NCBI RefSeq assembly: GCF_030515985.1
Contig: NZ_CP100376.1
Location: forward strand, 770,374 to 783,123
DNA from: Corynebacterium accolens
GTDB taxonomy: Bacteria; Actinomycetota; Actinomycetes; Mycobacteriales; Mycobacteriaceae
Reading direction: 5' to 3'
DNA: 12,750 nucleotides
Part shown: positions 5,097 through 12,524 of the stretch, piece by piece
How the letters are laid out: each line of letters starts with the position of its first letter
How positions within the stretch are numbered: position 1 is the first letter of the stretch
Program-made: the position numbers and the translations under genes
Notes under the pieces: model-generated
What the model was told of the DNA's origin: nothing
Databases searched by the model: none
The model's input: the letters and a program-made list of their open reading frames with translations, nothing else

Positions 5097-7964
5097 GTGC
5101 CCGGAAAGCTACGTGTTCACGAGTTGGCAAAACAGCTCGGAGTAACCAGCAAGGAACTGCTCGCCACCCTGAAGGAACAAGGCGAGTTCGTCAAAACCGC
5201 ATCCTCGACCATCGAACCACCGGTGGTCAAGAAGATGCGTGCTCACTATGAAGCACAGTCCGGTGGCGATGCCACCGAAGGCAAGGCAGACAAGACTGAG
5301 AAGGCTGCCAAGCCCGCTAAGCCCGGCCAGGGCAACGCCAAGAAGCCGGCATCGCCTGCGCCGAAGCCAGGTCAAGGTGCACAGGGCGGCGCGAAATCCG
5401 CTGCGCCAAAGCCCGGCGCCCCTAAGCCAGGTGCACAGGCACCGAAGCCATCCGACGCTGCGCCGAAGCCAGGTGCAGGGTCCGCTAAGGCTGCCCCCAA
5501 GCCAGGTCAGGCAGCACCAAAGCCAGGCGCCGCTGCTTCCAAGCCAGCACCTAAGCCCGGCCAAGGTGCACCGAAGCCAGGCCAGAACGCAGGTCAAGGC
5601 GATGCCAAGAAGTCGGGCGAGCGCCCGACCCCAGGCAACGCCATGCCGCGACCGATGCCTAAGCCCGGCGGATCCCGCCGCGTGGCCAATAACCCATTTT
5701 CCACGGGTGGGGGAGACAACCGCCCAGGCCCACGCCCCGGTGGCTCTAAGGGCCAGCGCGGCAACCGCCCCGGCGATAACCGCGGTGGAAAGCGCGGCGG
5801 CCGCAATGAAGGTGGCAATAACCGTCAGGGCCAGGATCAGAACCAAGGCCAGGGTGGCGGCGGACGTCGTCCATCGCCTGCCATGATGCCTTCGCATCCA
5901 AACCCAGCCTCGATGCCGTCCAAGGCACCGAGCGGTGGGGGACGCGGTGGCCGCGGTCGCGGTGGCCACGGTGGACCAGGAGGCCCAGGTGGCCCAGGCG
6001 GCGGTCGTCCCGGCGGCTTCCGCGGTGGACGCGGTGGACGTCGCGGCGGTACCGCTGGCGCATTCGGCCGTCCAGGTGGCGCACCACGCAAGGGCAAGAA
6101 GTCGAAGCGACAAAAGCGCCATGAGTTTGAAGAGCAGCAGAAGCACGTCGTAGGCGGCGTCCGCTTGCCAGATGGCAAGGGGCAGACCGTCCGCCTGCGC
6201 CGCGGCGCTTCGCTGTCTGACTTCGCGGAGAAGATCGGTGCCGATCCAGCAGCATTGGTGCAGGCACTGTTCAACCTTGGTGAAATGGTCACCGCAACCG
6301 CATCCGTATCGGAAGATACGCTGCAGCTGCTCGGTGACGAGATCAACTACAAGGTAGAAGTCGTCTCCCCAGAAGACGAGGACCGCGAGCTGCTCGAGTC
6401 CTTCGACCTGCAATTCGGCGAGGACGAAGGCGGCGAAGAAGCCCTCGAACACCGCCCTCCAGTCGTCTCCGTCATGGGTCACGTTGACCACGGTAAGACC
6501 CGCCTGTTGGATACCATCCGTAAGACCAATGAGGCAGCCGGCGAGGCCGGCGGTATTACCCAGGGAATCGGCGCTTACCAGACCACGGTTGACGTGGATG
6601 GCGAACGCACCATTACCTTCCTGGATACCCCTGGCCACGAGGCGTTTACCGCCATGCGTGCCCGTGGTGCGAAGTCCACCGACCTGGCCATCTTGGTTGT
6701 CGCCGCCGATGACGGCGTCATGCCACAGACGGTTGAGGCCATCAACCACGCCAAGGCTGCCGATATCCCGGTTGTCGTGGCTGTGAACAAGGTGGATAAG
6801 CCGGAGGCCCAGCCGGAGAAGATCCGTGGCCAGCTCACGGAGTACGGCCTGGTGCCTGAAGAGTACGGCGGCGACACGATGTTCGTTGATATCTCTGCTA
6901 AGCAGGGCCAGAACATCGACCAGTTGCTGGAGTCTGTCATCCTGACTGCCGATGCCGCCCTTGAGCTCACGGCTAACCCAGAGATGGATGCCCAGGGTGT
7001 GGCCATCGAAGCCCACCTGGACCGCGGTCGCGGCCCTGTGGCTACGGTCATCGTCCAGCGCGGTACGCTGCACGTCGGCGATTCCATCGTGGTAGGCGAT
7101 GCGCACGGTCGCGTGCGCCGCATGCTCGATGAATTTGGCGAGGACGTTAAGGAAGCCGGTCCTTCCCGCCCGGTACAGGTACAAGGCCTGTCCGGCGTGC
7201 CGGGTGCTGGCGATAACCTGCTCGTGGTCGATGATGACCGCGTGGCCCGCCAGATTGCCAACCAGCGCGATGCTCGTAAGCGTTCTGCCTTGCAGGCAAA
7301 GCAGCGCAAGCGCGTGTCCTTGGAGGATCTGGACAAGGTATTGCAGGAGACTTCGACTCTCAACCTCATCCTCAAGGGCGACAACGCCGGCTCCGTCGAG
7401 GCGCTGGAAGATGCCCTGCTGGATATCAAGACCGAGGACGAAGTCGAGCTCAACATCATCGACCGCGGTGTTGGTGCCGTAACGGAGACCAATATTTCCT
7501 TGGCCGCCGCTTCCGATGCCGTCATCATTGCGTTCAATGTGCGCTCGGAAGGCAAGGCCACGGAGATTGCTACCCAAGAGGGCGTGGATATCCGCTACTA
7601 CACGGTTATCTACAAGGCCATCGAGGAAGTCGAGGCCGCTCTCAAGGGCATGCTCAAGCCGATCTACGAGGAACGCGACACCGGTGCGGCCGAAATCCGC
7701 GCCCTGTTCAAGTCCTCCTCGGTGGGTACTATCGCAGGCTGTATGGTCACCGATGGCAAGGTTGTCCGCAACGGCAAGGTTCGCTTGCTCCGCGATAACA
7801 ACGTCATTACTACCGATGCCAAGATCGAGTCCCTGCGTCACGAGAAGGACGACGCGACCGAGATCAAGGCCGGCTATGAGTGCGGTATGGTGCTGTCCTA
7901 CCCGGATATCCAGGTAGGCGATATCATCCAGGCTTATGAAGAAGTCGAGGTACCGCGCGACTAG
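5097..7964 (+). CDS. infB: Translation initiation factor IF-2
   Basis: GTPase that places fMet-tRNA on the 30S subunit and promotes 50S joining. The 955-residue product starts at a GTG with AAGAGGAG (5085-5092) four bases before it, and residues 1-50 match the IF2 N-terminal module ([14 protein letters not shown]). Residues 70-340 are a low-complexity extension: a Lys/Pro/Ala part built of PKPG repeats (about 72-192), then a Gly/Arg-rich part (about 202-328), ending in a basic [10 protein letters not shown] segment. A second IF2 N-terminal helical domain lies at about 364-423. The G domain has GHVDHGKT (461-468), [10 protein letters not shown] (485-494), DTPGHEAF (510-517), NKVD (564-567) and SAK (600-602). 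Domains II, III and the fMet-tRNA-binding C-terminal domain follow and are complete. Long flexible N-termini are usual in actinobacterial IF2. No frame disruption is seen. Confidence 0.98.
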   Translation: MPGKLRVHELAKQLGVTSKELLATLKEQGEFVKTASSTIEPPVVKKMRAHYEAQSGGDATEGKADKTEKAAKPAKPGQGNAKKPASPAPKPGQGAQGGAKSAAPKPGAPKPGAQAPKPSDAAPKPGAGSAKAAPKPGQAAPKPGAAASKPAPKPGQGAPKPGQNAGQGDAKKSGERPTPGNAMPRPMPKPGGSRRVANNPFSTGGGDNRPGPRPGGSKGQRGNRPGDNRGGKRGGRNEGGNNRQGQDQNQGQGGGGRRPSPAMMPSHPNPASMPSKAPSGGGRGGRGRGGHGGPGGPGGPGGGRPGGFRGGRGGRRGGTAGAFGRPGGAPRKGKKSKRQKRHEFEEQQKHVVGGVRLPDGKGQTVRLRRGASLSDFAEKIGADPAALVQALFNLGEMVTATASVSEDTLQLLGDEINYKVEVVSPEDEDRELLESFDLQFGEDEGGEEALEHRPPVVSVMGHVDHGKTRLLDTIRKTNEAAGEAGGITQGIGAYQTTVDVDGERTITFLDTPGHEAFTAMRARGAKSTDLAILVVAADDGVMPQTVEAINHAKAADIPVVVAVNKVDKPEAQPEKIRGQLTEYGLVPEEYGGDTMFVDISAKQGQNIDQLLESVILTADAALELTANPEMDAQGVAIEAHLDRGRGPVATVIVQRGTLHVGDSIVVGDAHGRVRRMLDEFGEDVKEAGPSRPVQVQGLSGVPGAGDNLLVVDDDRVARQIANQRDARKRSALQAKQRKRVSLEDLDKVLQETSTLNLILKGDNAGSVEALEDALLDIKTEDEVELNIIDRGVGAVTETNISLAAASDAVIIAFNVRSEGKATEIATQEGVDIRYYTVIYKAIEEVEAALKGMLKPIYEERDTGAAEIRALFKSSSVGTIAGCMVTDGKVVRNGKVRLLRDNNVITTDAKIESLRHEKDDATEIKAGYECGMVLSYPDIQVGDIIQAYEEVEVPRD
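5319..5588 (+). repeat. Imperfect PKPG-coding repeats inside infB
   Basis: Within infB residues 75-164, AAGCC(A/C)GG(T/C) recurs about ten times at irregular intervals, encoding PKPG units separated by Ala/Gln/Gly. The irregular spacing and coding context separate it from a CRISPR array. Such a tract is liable to length change by slippage or recombination. Confidence 0.7.
5698..6086 (+). repeat. Gly/Arg-rich (RGG-like) low-complexity tract inside infB
   Basis: Residues about 202-330 of IF2 are dominated by Gly and Arg with [21 protein letters not shown] and [11 protein letters not shown] runs, resembling eukaryotic RGG RNA-binding tracts. DNA is correspondingly rich in GGTGGC/GGCCGC units. 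It lies between the PKPG tract and the second IF2 N-terminal domain. Confidence 0.7.
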
Positions 7965-7977
7965 TCGCTGCTAGTGT

Positions 7978-8055
7978 CGGCCCGCTGTACGTGCCCACCT
8001 TGAGGGCCTTTCTCCTTGGAGTTAGGCCACGAGGTGCGGCAGGTAGAGCGGGCCG
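7978..8055 (+). terminator. 78-base structured element between infB and rbfA
   Basis: Outer arms CGGCCCGCT (7978-7986) and AGCGGGCCG (8047-8055) are exact complements. Inside them, TAC/GTA, TGCC/GGCA, ACCT/AGGT and GGCCT/AGGCC pair in register, separated by single G-G mismatches and small internal loops, ending in a 14-base loop (8010-8023). The total is about 25 base pairs. It starts 14 bases after the infB stop and is followed by TTTAGCGTTTT, a weak U-rich tail. It may terminate the infB transcript (partly or fully) or act as a processing or stability element; the type given is the most likely of these. Confidence 0.55.
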
Positions 8056-8067
8056 TTTAGCGTTTTC

Positions 8068-8149
8068 GCGGTGAGGTTTTCAAGCGGTTTCCATTGGGTG
8101 CGGTGAGTAACTAAACTGGTAGTTTCTGATACCGCGACACGGTAATTTA
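8068..8149 (+). promoter_or_regulatory. Probable rbfA promoter/leader region
   Basis: After the structured element the DNA turns AT-richer. An 8-base direct repeat GCGGTGAG occurs at 8068-8075 and 8100-8107, 32 bases (about three helical turns) apart. TAAACT (8112-8117) and TAATTT (8144-8149) both fit the TANNNT -10 pattern. Two short inverted repeats, AAACT-GGT-AGTTT (8113-8125) and ACCG-CGACA-CGGT (8131-8143), lie between. rbfA itself has a good ribosome site at 8174-8178. Which -10 is used cannot be told by eye. Confidence 0.35.
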
Positions 8150-8183
8150 GGAATAAATTTTCCCCTTTAGCTTGGAGGTTCTC

Positions 8184-8627
8184 ATGGTCGATCACGCACG
8201 CGCGGCGCGGCTAGCAAAACGAATTCAGGAAATCGTGGCTAGTGCCATTGAGCTGCAGATTAAGGATCGCCGCCTGGAGATGGTCACCGTGACCGATGCT
8301 CGCGTCACCGGTGATTTGCATGACGCTACCGTCTTTTACACGGTGCGTGGCCACGATATCGAGGCAGAACCCGATTATGACCAGGCTGAGGAAGCACTCA
8401 AGCGCGCGAAGGGGCAGTTGCGCAAGATCGTTGGCGATCAGCTCTCCGTCCGCTTTACCCCAACCCTGACGTTTGAGCTCGATACTGTCCCAGAGGCCTC
8501 CGCGCACATGGAAGAACTCTTGGCGCGCGCTCGTGCTCGCGATGAAGAGCTAGCAAAGTTGAAGGAAAACGCTCAGCCCGCGGGCGAGGCGAATCCGTAT
8601 AAGACCTCCGATGAAGACGAGGCTTAA
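8184..8627 (+). CDS. rbfA: Ribosome-binding factor A (RbfA)
   Basis: Cold-shock-linked 30S maturation factor that acts near helix 1 of 16S rRNA. The product is 147 residues. ATG at 8184 is chosen with GGAGG five bases upstream; a TTG four codons earlier would overlap the ribosome site. The single type II KH-like domain is clear: basic N-terminal helix ([18 protein letters not shown]), [21 protein letters not shown], the helix [16 protein letters not shown], and [14 protein letters not shown] charged tail of about 35 residues follows. It is separated from infB by 219 bases with a strong stem-loop and abuts the next gene with no spacer (TAA followed directly by GTG), so rbfA and the DHH enzyme are co-transcribed and probably translationally coupled. 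Confidence 0.96.
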   Translation: MVDHARAARLAKRIQEIVASAIELQIKDRRLEMVTVTDARVTGDLHDATVFYTVRGHDIEAEPDYDQAEEALKRAKGQLRKIVGDQLSVRFTPTLTFELDTVPEASAHMEELLARARARDEELAKLKENAQPAGEANPYKTSDEDEA

Positions 8628-9596
8628 GTGACCCGCAAGGAATATCAGGGCGCCGTCGACGCCATTTCTGGCGCGCAGAGCATCTGTATTATTACCCACT
8701 TGCGCCCGGATGCCGATGCCATTGGGTCGGCCACGGCTTTGCTCTTAGCCGTACAACAAAGTGGGAAAGAAGCCTGCGCGGTCATCGGCCAGGATAGGGA
8801 CTTTGCGCCTAATCTTTACTCCATTCCCGGCGCAGACCAGGTTAAGGTCATGCGGGAGTTACCGCAGGGCTATGACCTTTATGTCACCGTGGATTGCGGG
8901 TCGATCGATCGCACCGGTCTATTTTCCGCAGATATCGCCCAACTGGTGACGGCAGGGCGCGTGCTGTGCATCGACCACCACTCGTCCAATCTCGGATTTG
9001 GCTCAGTAAACTTGGTTGACTCAGAGTGCGAGTCCACCACGGTGGCCATATTGACCATCCTGGATATGCTGTCGGTGCAAATCGAAAGCAGCATCGCACA
9101 CTGCCTGTACGCTGGGCTTTTGACCGATACGGGTAGCTTTCGTTGGGGCAGGCCCGCCATGCACGATGTGGCTACGCGCTTGATGCGCTATGGCCTGGAT
9201 ACCAAGCAGATTGCCACGGACTTACTCGATGCCACGACTCCCGATGATCTACAGATGGTTGGCCGCGTGCTCGCAGGGCTGCGCATTGAACATGCTGGTG
9301 AAATGGGCGTGGGCATCCTCGTCGCGGGCTTGGCCGATATCGAAGGTCATTCGGACTCTGCAGTGGAATCCCTGGTGGATTTCGTGCGCGCCCTTGAGGG
9401 CACGCAGTTGGGTGTGGTCTTTAAGGAACAGTCGCCCGGGATCTGGGCGGTATCGCTGCGTTCGACCACGATCAATTGCGCGGCCCTGGCAGCCCAATTC
9501 GGCGGCGGCGGGCATATTCCCGCTGCCGGGTACATGACACAAGGAAGCGAAGAAAGCATCGTCGCGGAGCTGGTGAGTGCCATCCATGAGCACTAG
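8628..9596 (+). CDS. nrnA: DHH/DHHA1 phosphodiesterase, NrnA/CnpB type
   Basis: Manganese-dependent phosphodiesterase of the bifunctional oligoribonuclease/pAp-phosphatase family. The M. tuberculosis relative at this position (Rv2837c, CnpB/NrnA) cleaves c-di-AMP and nanoRNA. The 322-residue protein has all expected metal motifs: THLRPDADAIGS (23-34), VDCGS (88-92), the IDHHSSN signature (115-121), and TDTGSFRW (166-173). The DHHA1 substrate-binding domain ends with GGGGHIPAAG (292-301). The start is a GTG touching the rbfA stop, consistent with coupling and with the first strand ICIITHLRPD near residue 20. The last 11 bases overlap dinF. Substrate preference (c-di-AMP versus short RNA versus pAp) cannot be decided from sequence. 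Confidence 0.93.
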   Translation: MTRKEYQGAVDAISGAQSICIITHLRPDADAIGSATALLLAVQQSGKEACAVIGQDRDFAPNLYSIPGADQVKVMRELPQGYDLYVTVDCGSIDRTGLFSADIAQLVTAGRVLCIDHHSSNLGFGSVNLVDSECESTTVAILTILDMLSVQIESSIAHCLYAGLLTDTGSFRWGRPAMHDVATRLMRYGLDTKQIATDLLDATTPDDLQMVGRVLAGLRIEHAGEMGVGILVAGLADIEGHSDSAVESLVDFVRALEGTQLGVVFKEQSPGIWAVSLRSTTINCAALAAQFGGGGHIPAAGYMTQGSEESIVAELVSAIHEH

Positions 9597-10896
9597 GCAG
9601 TCAACCCCCACGACAGTAAGCGCACGCGAGGTCTTTGGCCTCGCGTTTCCTGCGCTTGGCGTCCTGGCCGCGATGCCGCTCTACCTCCTGCTCGATACCG
9701 CAATGGTGGGGCGCTTGGGTGCCCAGGAATTGGCTTCGCTCGCCGCGGCAACCACGATCCATACCGTGGTGACCACGCAGCTGACCTTCTTGTCCTACGG
9801 CACCACGGCCCGCTCGTCCCGCCTGTTTGGCGCTGGAAAGCGCGCCGAGGCCGTAGCAGAAGGCGTGCAAGCAACCTATGTGGCTGTAGGCGTCGGCGGG
9901 CTTTTGGCCATTATTATGTGGATCTTCGGCGGCGTATTTGCCCGGTGGCTTACCGGAGATCCCACCACGGCGGCCGGCACCGCGCTGTGGCTGCGGATCG
10001 CCGCGCTGGCCATTCCCGTAACACTCGTGGAAATGGCCGGAAATGGCTGGATGCGCGGCGTACAAAATACCAAGAAGCCGCTCTATTTCACCCTCGCCGG
10101 AATGATTCCCGGCGCCATTGCCGTGCCTGCATTCGTGTACTGGTGGGGCCTTGCCGGGTCTGCCATTGCCACCGTCTTGGGAATGAGCATTATCGCAAGT
10201 CTTTTCGTGCGCGAGCTGTATAAACAGCACGAAGGTTCGTGGAAGTTCCGGTGGGACATCGTGCGTAAACAGCTGATCTTGGGACGTGAACTTATCTTGC
10301 GCTCCGCTAGCTTTCAGGTGGCCTTTCTTACCGCAACGGCCGTGGTGTCCCGCGTGGGCACGGCCGCGTTGGGCGGCCACCAAATCATGATGCAGCTGTG
10401 GAACTTCATGTCGCTGATTTTGGATTCCTTGGCCATTGCTGCTCAGGCCTTGACCGGAGCGGCCTTGGGCGCCGGCTCGGCCCGCCACGCGCGCAGCGTG
10501 GGAAGCAAGGTAGTGATGTATTCCACCATCTTCTCAGCCTTCCTCGCCTTGGTTTTCGCCGCCGGGGTCGGGGTTATCCCGCGCGTCTTTACATCCTCGC
10601 AGGAGGTCATCGATGCCATGAGCCAACCGTGGTGGATCCTGGTCGGCATGGTCATCGCCGGCGGCGTGGTCTTTGCCCTTGACGGCGTCCTATTGGGGGC
10701 AGGGGATGCGGCATTCTTGCGCAGCCTGACCATTGCCTCTGTGCTTTTGGGATTTTTGCCCGGCGTGCTCCTCGCACATGCCATGGGCACGGGCCTTACC
10801 GGTGTGTGGTGCGGCTTGGCCGCATTCATTACTTTCCGCCTCATCGGCGTGGTCTACCGCTTCTATTCCATGAAATGGGCCGTAGTAGCAGAGTAA
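9586..10896 (+). CDS. dinF: MATE family efflux transporter, DinF subfamily
   Basis: Integral membrane exporter of the multidrug and toxic compound extrusion family, driven by a sodium or proton gradient; DinF members are linked to DNA-damage or oxidative stress in some bacteria. ATG at 9586 gives 436 residues; it overlaps the upstream gene by 11 bases. A GTG three codons earlier is possible. About twelve hydrophobic segments are visible. Family features include REVFGLAFPAL at the first helix, LLLDTAMVGRLG (34-45) where the conserved helix 1 Asp sits, an internally repeated half beginning near KQLILGRELILRSASFQ, and GGHQIMMQLWNF and GAALGAGSARHA in the second half. Length is normal for the family. 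The substrate is unknown. Its place behind nrnA is shared with mycobacteria (Rv2836c), from memory. Confidence 0.93.
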   Translation: MSTRQSTPTTVSAREVFGLAFPALGVLAAMPLYLLLDTAMVGRLGAQELASLAAATTIHTVVTTQLTFLSYGTTARSSRLFGAGKRAEAVAEGVQATYVAVGVGGLLAIIMWIFGGVFARWLTGDPTTAAGTALWLRIAALAIPVTLVEMAGNGWMRGVQNTKKPLYFTLAGMIPGAIAVPAFVYWWGLAGSAIATVLGMSIIASLFVRELYKQHEGSWKFRWDIVRKQLILGRELILRSASFQVAFLTATAVVSRVGTAALGGHQIMMQLWNFMSLILDSLAIAAQALTGAALGAGSARHARSVGSKVVMYSTIFSAFLALVFAAGVGVIPRVFTSSQEVIDAMSQPWWILVGMVIAGGVVFALDGVLLGAGDAAFLRSLTIASVLLGFLPGVLLAHAMGTGLTGVWCGLAAFITFRLIGVVYRFYSMKWAVVAE

Positions 10897-10905
10897 TAGC
10901 TGCGC

Positions 10906-10911
10906 TACAGT
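10906..10911 (+). promoter_or_regulatory. Putative -10 box (TACAGT) upstream of the pptH-like/pptT pair
   Basis: TACAGT is identical to the -10 box proposed for the lipoprotein gene. CTACAG recurs at 10935-10940 and 10947-10952, giving three copies in 48 bases. Any of them could drive the pptH-like gene, whose start lies 44-85 bases downstream. The first box is 4 bases before an ATG opening a 16-codon reading frame. Confidence 0.35.
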
Positions 10912-10915
10912 GACT

Positions 10916-10966
10916 ATGACGAGTAGCAACAGCACTACAGATTTAACTACAGCGGAAACTCCGTAA
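10916..10966 (+). CDS. Possible 16-residue Thr/Ser-rich leader peptide
   Basis: ATG at 10916 opens MTSSNSTTDLTTAETP and stops at TAA 10964-10966, 30 bases before the pptH-like start and in the same frame. Six of 16 residues are Thr and three Ser. It would have to be translated from a leaderless or nearly leaderless mRNA, since TACAGT ends only 4 bases upstream and no ribosome site exists. It may equally be chance. No hairpin pair typical of attenuation was seen beside it. Confidence 0.2.
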   Translation: MTSSNSTTDLTTAETP

Positions 10967-10996
10967 CGATGATGAGCAAGGCGGGTGGGAGCGGTA

Positions 10997-11803
10997 ATGC
11001 CAACGTTATGGGCAGTTGCAGACTTGCACGGCGCGATCCGTGAAAATTTTGCGCGCATTGCAGAGCTAGCCCCACCAGATCCCGCCGATTGGCTCATTGT
11101 GGCAGGCGATGTCGCAGAGCGCAGCGAGCTCATCGTGCGCATCTTGCGCGATTTGGCCGCGCGCTATGACACCGTTATTTGGGCGCCGGGCAATCACGAG
11201 TTATTTTCCCGTTCCCAAGACCAGTACAAGGGGCGCGAAAAATACGACCACCTGGTTGCCGCCTGCCGGGAAATCGGCGTTATCACCCCGGAGGACCCTT
11301 ACCCGGTCTTTAACGGGATAACGATCGTGCCGCTTTTTACCCTGTATGACTACAGCTTCCGCCCACCGGGGACCTCGGTGGAAGAAGCGGTGCAACAGGC
11401 GCGCGCCAAAAAGCTTGTCATGACCGATGAGGTAGCTATCGCACCTTTTGTAGATGTGCGCGCCTGGTGTTGGGACCGCTTGGCGTATTCCATTAAGCGT
11501 TTATCCCGAGTGCAGGGCCCAACCATCTTGATCAACCACTGGCCGCTGGTGCAAGAGCCCACGATGGTGCTGCGCTTCCCGGAAATCGCCCTGTGGAGCG
11601 GCTCGCGGCATACGCGCTCGTGGCCGCGGCGGTACAAGGCAGAAGCGGTCATCTACGGACACCTGCACACGCCCTCCAAGATGAATGTGGATGGGGTAGA
11701 CCATATCGAAGTCTCTTTGGGCTATCCGCGCGAGTGGCGTAACCAGCCCCACCGTATCCCGTGGCCATACCCAGTTACCTCGACGTTTGGTGAGGTGGAC
11801 TAA
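10997..11803 (+). CDS. Metallophosphoesterase, PptH-like (phosphopantetheinyl hydrolase candidate)
   Basis: Calcineurin-type metallophosphoesterase of 268 residues. ATG at 10997 is preferred, with GGGAG five bases upstream; a GTG at 10985 is possible but overlaps that site. All metal motifs are present: ADLHG (8-12), GDVAER (37-42), GNHELF (65-70), INHWPL (179-184) and YGHLHT (220-225). Further segments such as YDYSF near 117-121 and VSLGYPREWR (239-248) match what I recall of M. tuberculosis Rv2795c (PptH), which removes 4'-phosphopantetheine from acyl carrier proteins and opposes PptT. The direct 1-base overlap with pptT supports the same role. The family can also hold generic phosphoesterases, so the substrate is inference; the fold and metal centre are secure. 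Confidence 0.88.
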   Translation: MPTLWAVADLHGAIRENFARIAELAPPDPADWLIVAGDVAERSELIVRILRDLAARYDTVIWAPGNHELFSRSQDQYKGREKYDHLVAACREIGVITPEDPYPVFNGITIVPLFTLYDYSFRPPGTSVEEAVQQARAKKLVMTDEVAIAPFVDVRAWCWDRLAYSIKRLSRVQGPTILINHWPLVQEPTMVLRFPEIALWSGSRHTRSWPRRYKAEAVIYGHLHTPSKMNVDGVDHIEVSLGYPREWRNQPHRIPWPYPVTSTFGEVD

Positions 11804-12477
11804 TGCTGTATCCCGACCTATTCCCAGAAACTACCCGGTATTGCTATGTGCGCACGGATGCTCGCGAGTCCGACCTGCTCAATTATGAGCAGCTCGACCC
11901 AAAAGAACAGTCCATAGTCTCGCAGGCGGTCGATATCCGGAAGTCCGAATTTGGCGATGCCCGCTGGTGTGCGCACCAGGCCCTGCGCGAGCTGGGCTTT
12001 ACAGGTACTAACCCGATTATGCGCGGCGAGCGGGGCATGCCGCTGTGGCCCGAAGGATTTATTGGATCCATGACCCATACGGAGGGCATGCGCGCAGCAG
12101 TGGTAGCCTCCACTACGGATTTTCGCTCCATTGGCCTTGATGCGGAGCCGGCGCAGCGCCTGCCCGAACACGTGTTGACCATGATCGCCCGAGCCGGGGA
12201 AATGCAGCAGCTGCCCCGCCTAGAAAAGGCGGGGGTGCACTGCCCAGACCGCCTGCTATTTTGCGCCAAGGAGGCTACCTATAAGGCGTGGTTTCCCATG
12301 ACGCATCGGTGGCTGGATTTCGATCAAGCGGAGATCGATATCCGCGAGGATGGCACCTTCATTTCCTATATCCTGGCCCGCCCCACGCCAGTGCCGTTTA
12401 TCACCGGCAAGTGGATCCTAGAAGGCGGTTATGTCGTGGTTTCCACGCTGGTTCCGGCCCTTGATTTTTCAGCCTGA
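11803..12477 (+). CDS. pptT: 4'-phosphopantetheinyl transferase, PptT/Sfp type
   Basis: Transfers 4'-phosphopantetheine from CoA to the serine of acyl and peptidyl carrier proteins; in mycolic-acid bacteria PptT activates Pks13 and siderophore synthases, and can act on other carrier proteins. The start overlaps the upstream stop (TAATG). The 224-residue length and motifs fit the PptT group: RKSEFGDARWC (46-56), GERGMPLWPEGFIGSMTH (75-92), GLDAEP (111-116) giving magnesium ligands Asp113 and Glu115, and LLFCAKEATYKAWFP (151-165) with Glu157. No ribosome site of its own beyond the end of the upstream gene is obvious, so translation is probably coupled. It converges on truB, 47 bases away. Identification is secure; which carrier proteins it serves in this organism is not visible here. 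Confidence 0.95.
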   Translation: MLYPDLFPETTRYCYVRTDARESDLLNYEQLDPKEQSIVSQAVDIRKSEFGDARWCAHQALRELGFTGTNPIMRGERGMPLWPEGFIGSMTHTEGMRAAVVASTTDFRSIGLDAEPAQRLPEHVLTMIARAGEMQQLPRLEKAGVHCPDRLLFCAKEATYKAWFPMTHRWLDFDQAEIDIREDGTFISYILARPTPVPFITGKWILEGGYVVVSTLVPALDFSA

Positions 12478-12524
12478 CCGGAAACCCGCTCAGATCGCCT
12501 CGATCAATGCCCTCAGCCACTGAC
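12478..12524. other. Short intergenic gap between convergent pptT and truB
   Basis: Only 47 bases separate the two stop codons. It contains the small palindrome GATCG-CCT-CGATC (12493-12505), which would form a weak 5-bp hairpin on either strand, and CCCTC/GAGGG arms (12510-12514 and 12528-12532) spanning the truB stop. Neither has a T tract. Termination for both genes must occur here or by read-through antisense; no convincing intrinsic terminator is visible. Confidence 0.4.

Noticed and set aside
5319..5588. Possible CRISPR or tandem-repeat array
   Set aside because: Repeats are short, irregularly spaced and in frame within infB, with no constant repeat-spacer structure.
5109..7841. A 910-codon open frame on the minus strand opposite infB
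   Set aside because: It is antisense to a clearly genuine IF2 gene. Such long antisense frames arise from GC-biased codon use; its translation is low-complexity Trp/Leu/Ala-rich opposite the IF2 repeats, and it matches no family I recognise.
9601..10488. A 295-codon minus-strand frame opposite dinF
   Set aside because: Polar and repetitive translation, no ribosome site or family motif, and fully explained as the complement of the dinF codon bias.
11097..11321. Alternative plus-strand frame inside the pptH-like gene
   Set aside because: It lies in another frame of a gene whose metal-binding motifs are all intact.
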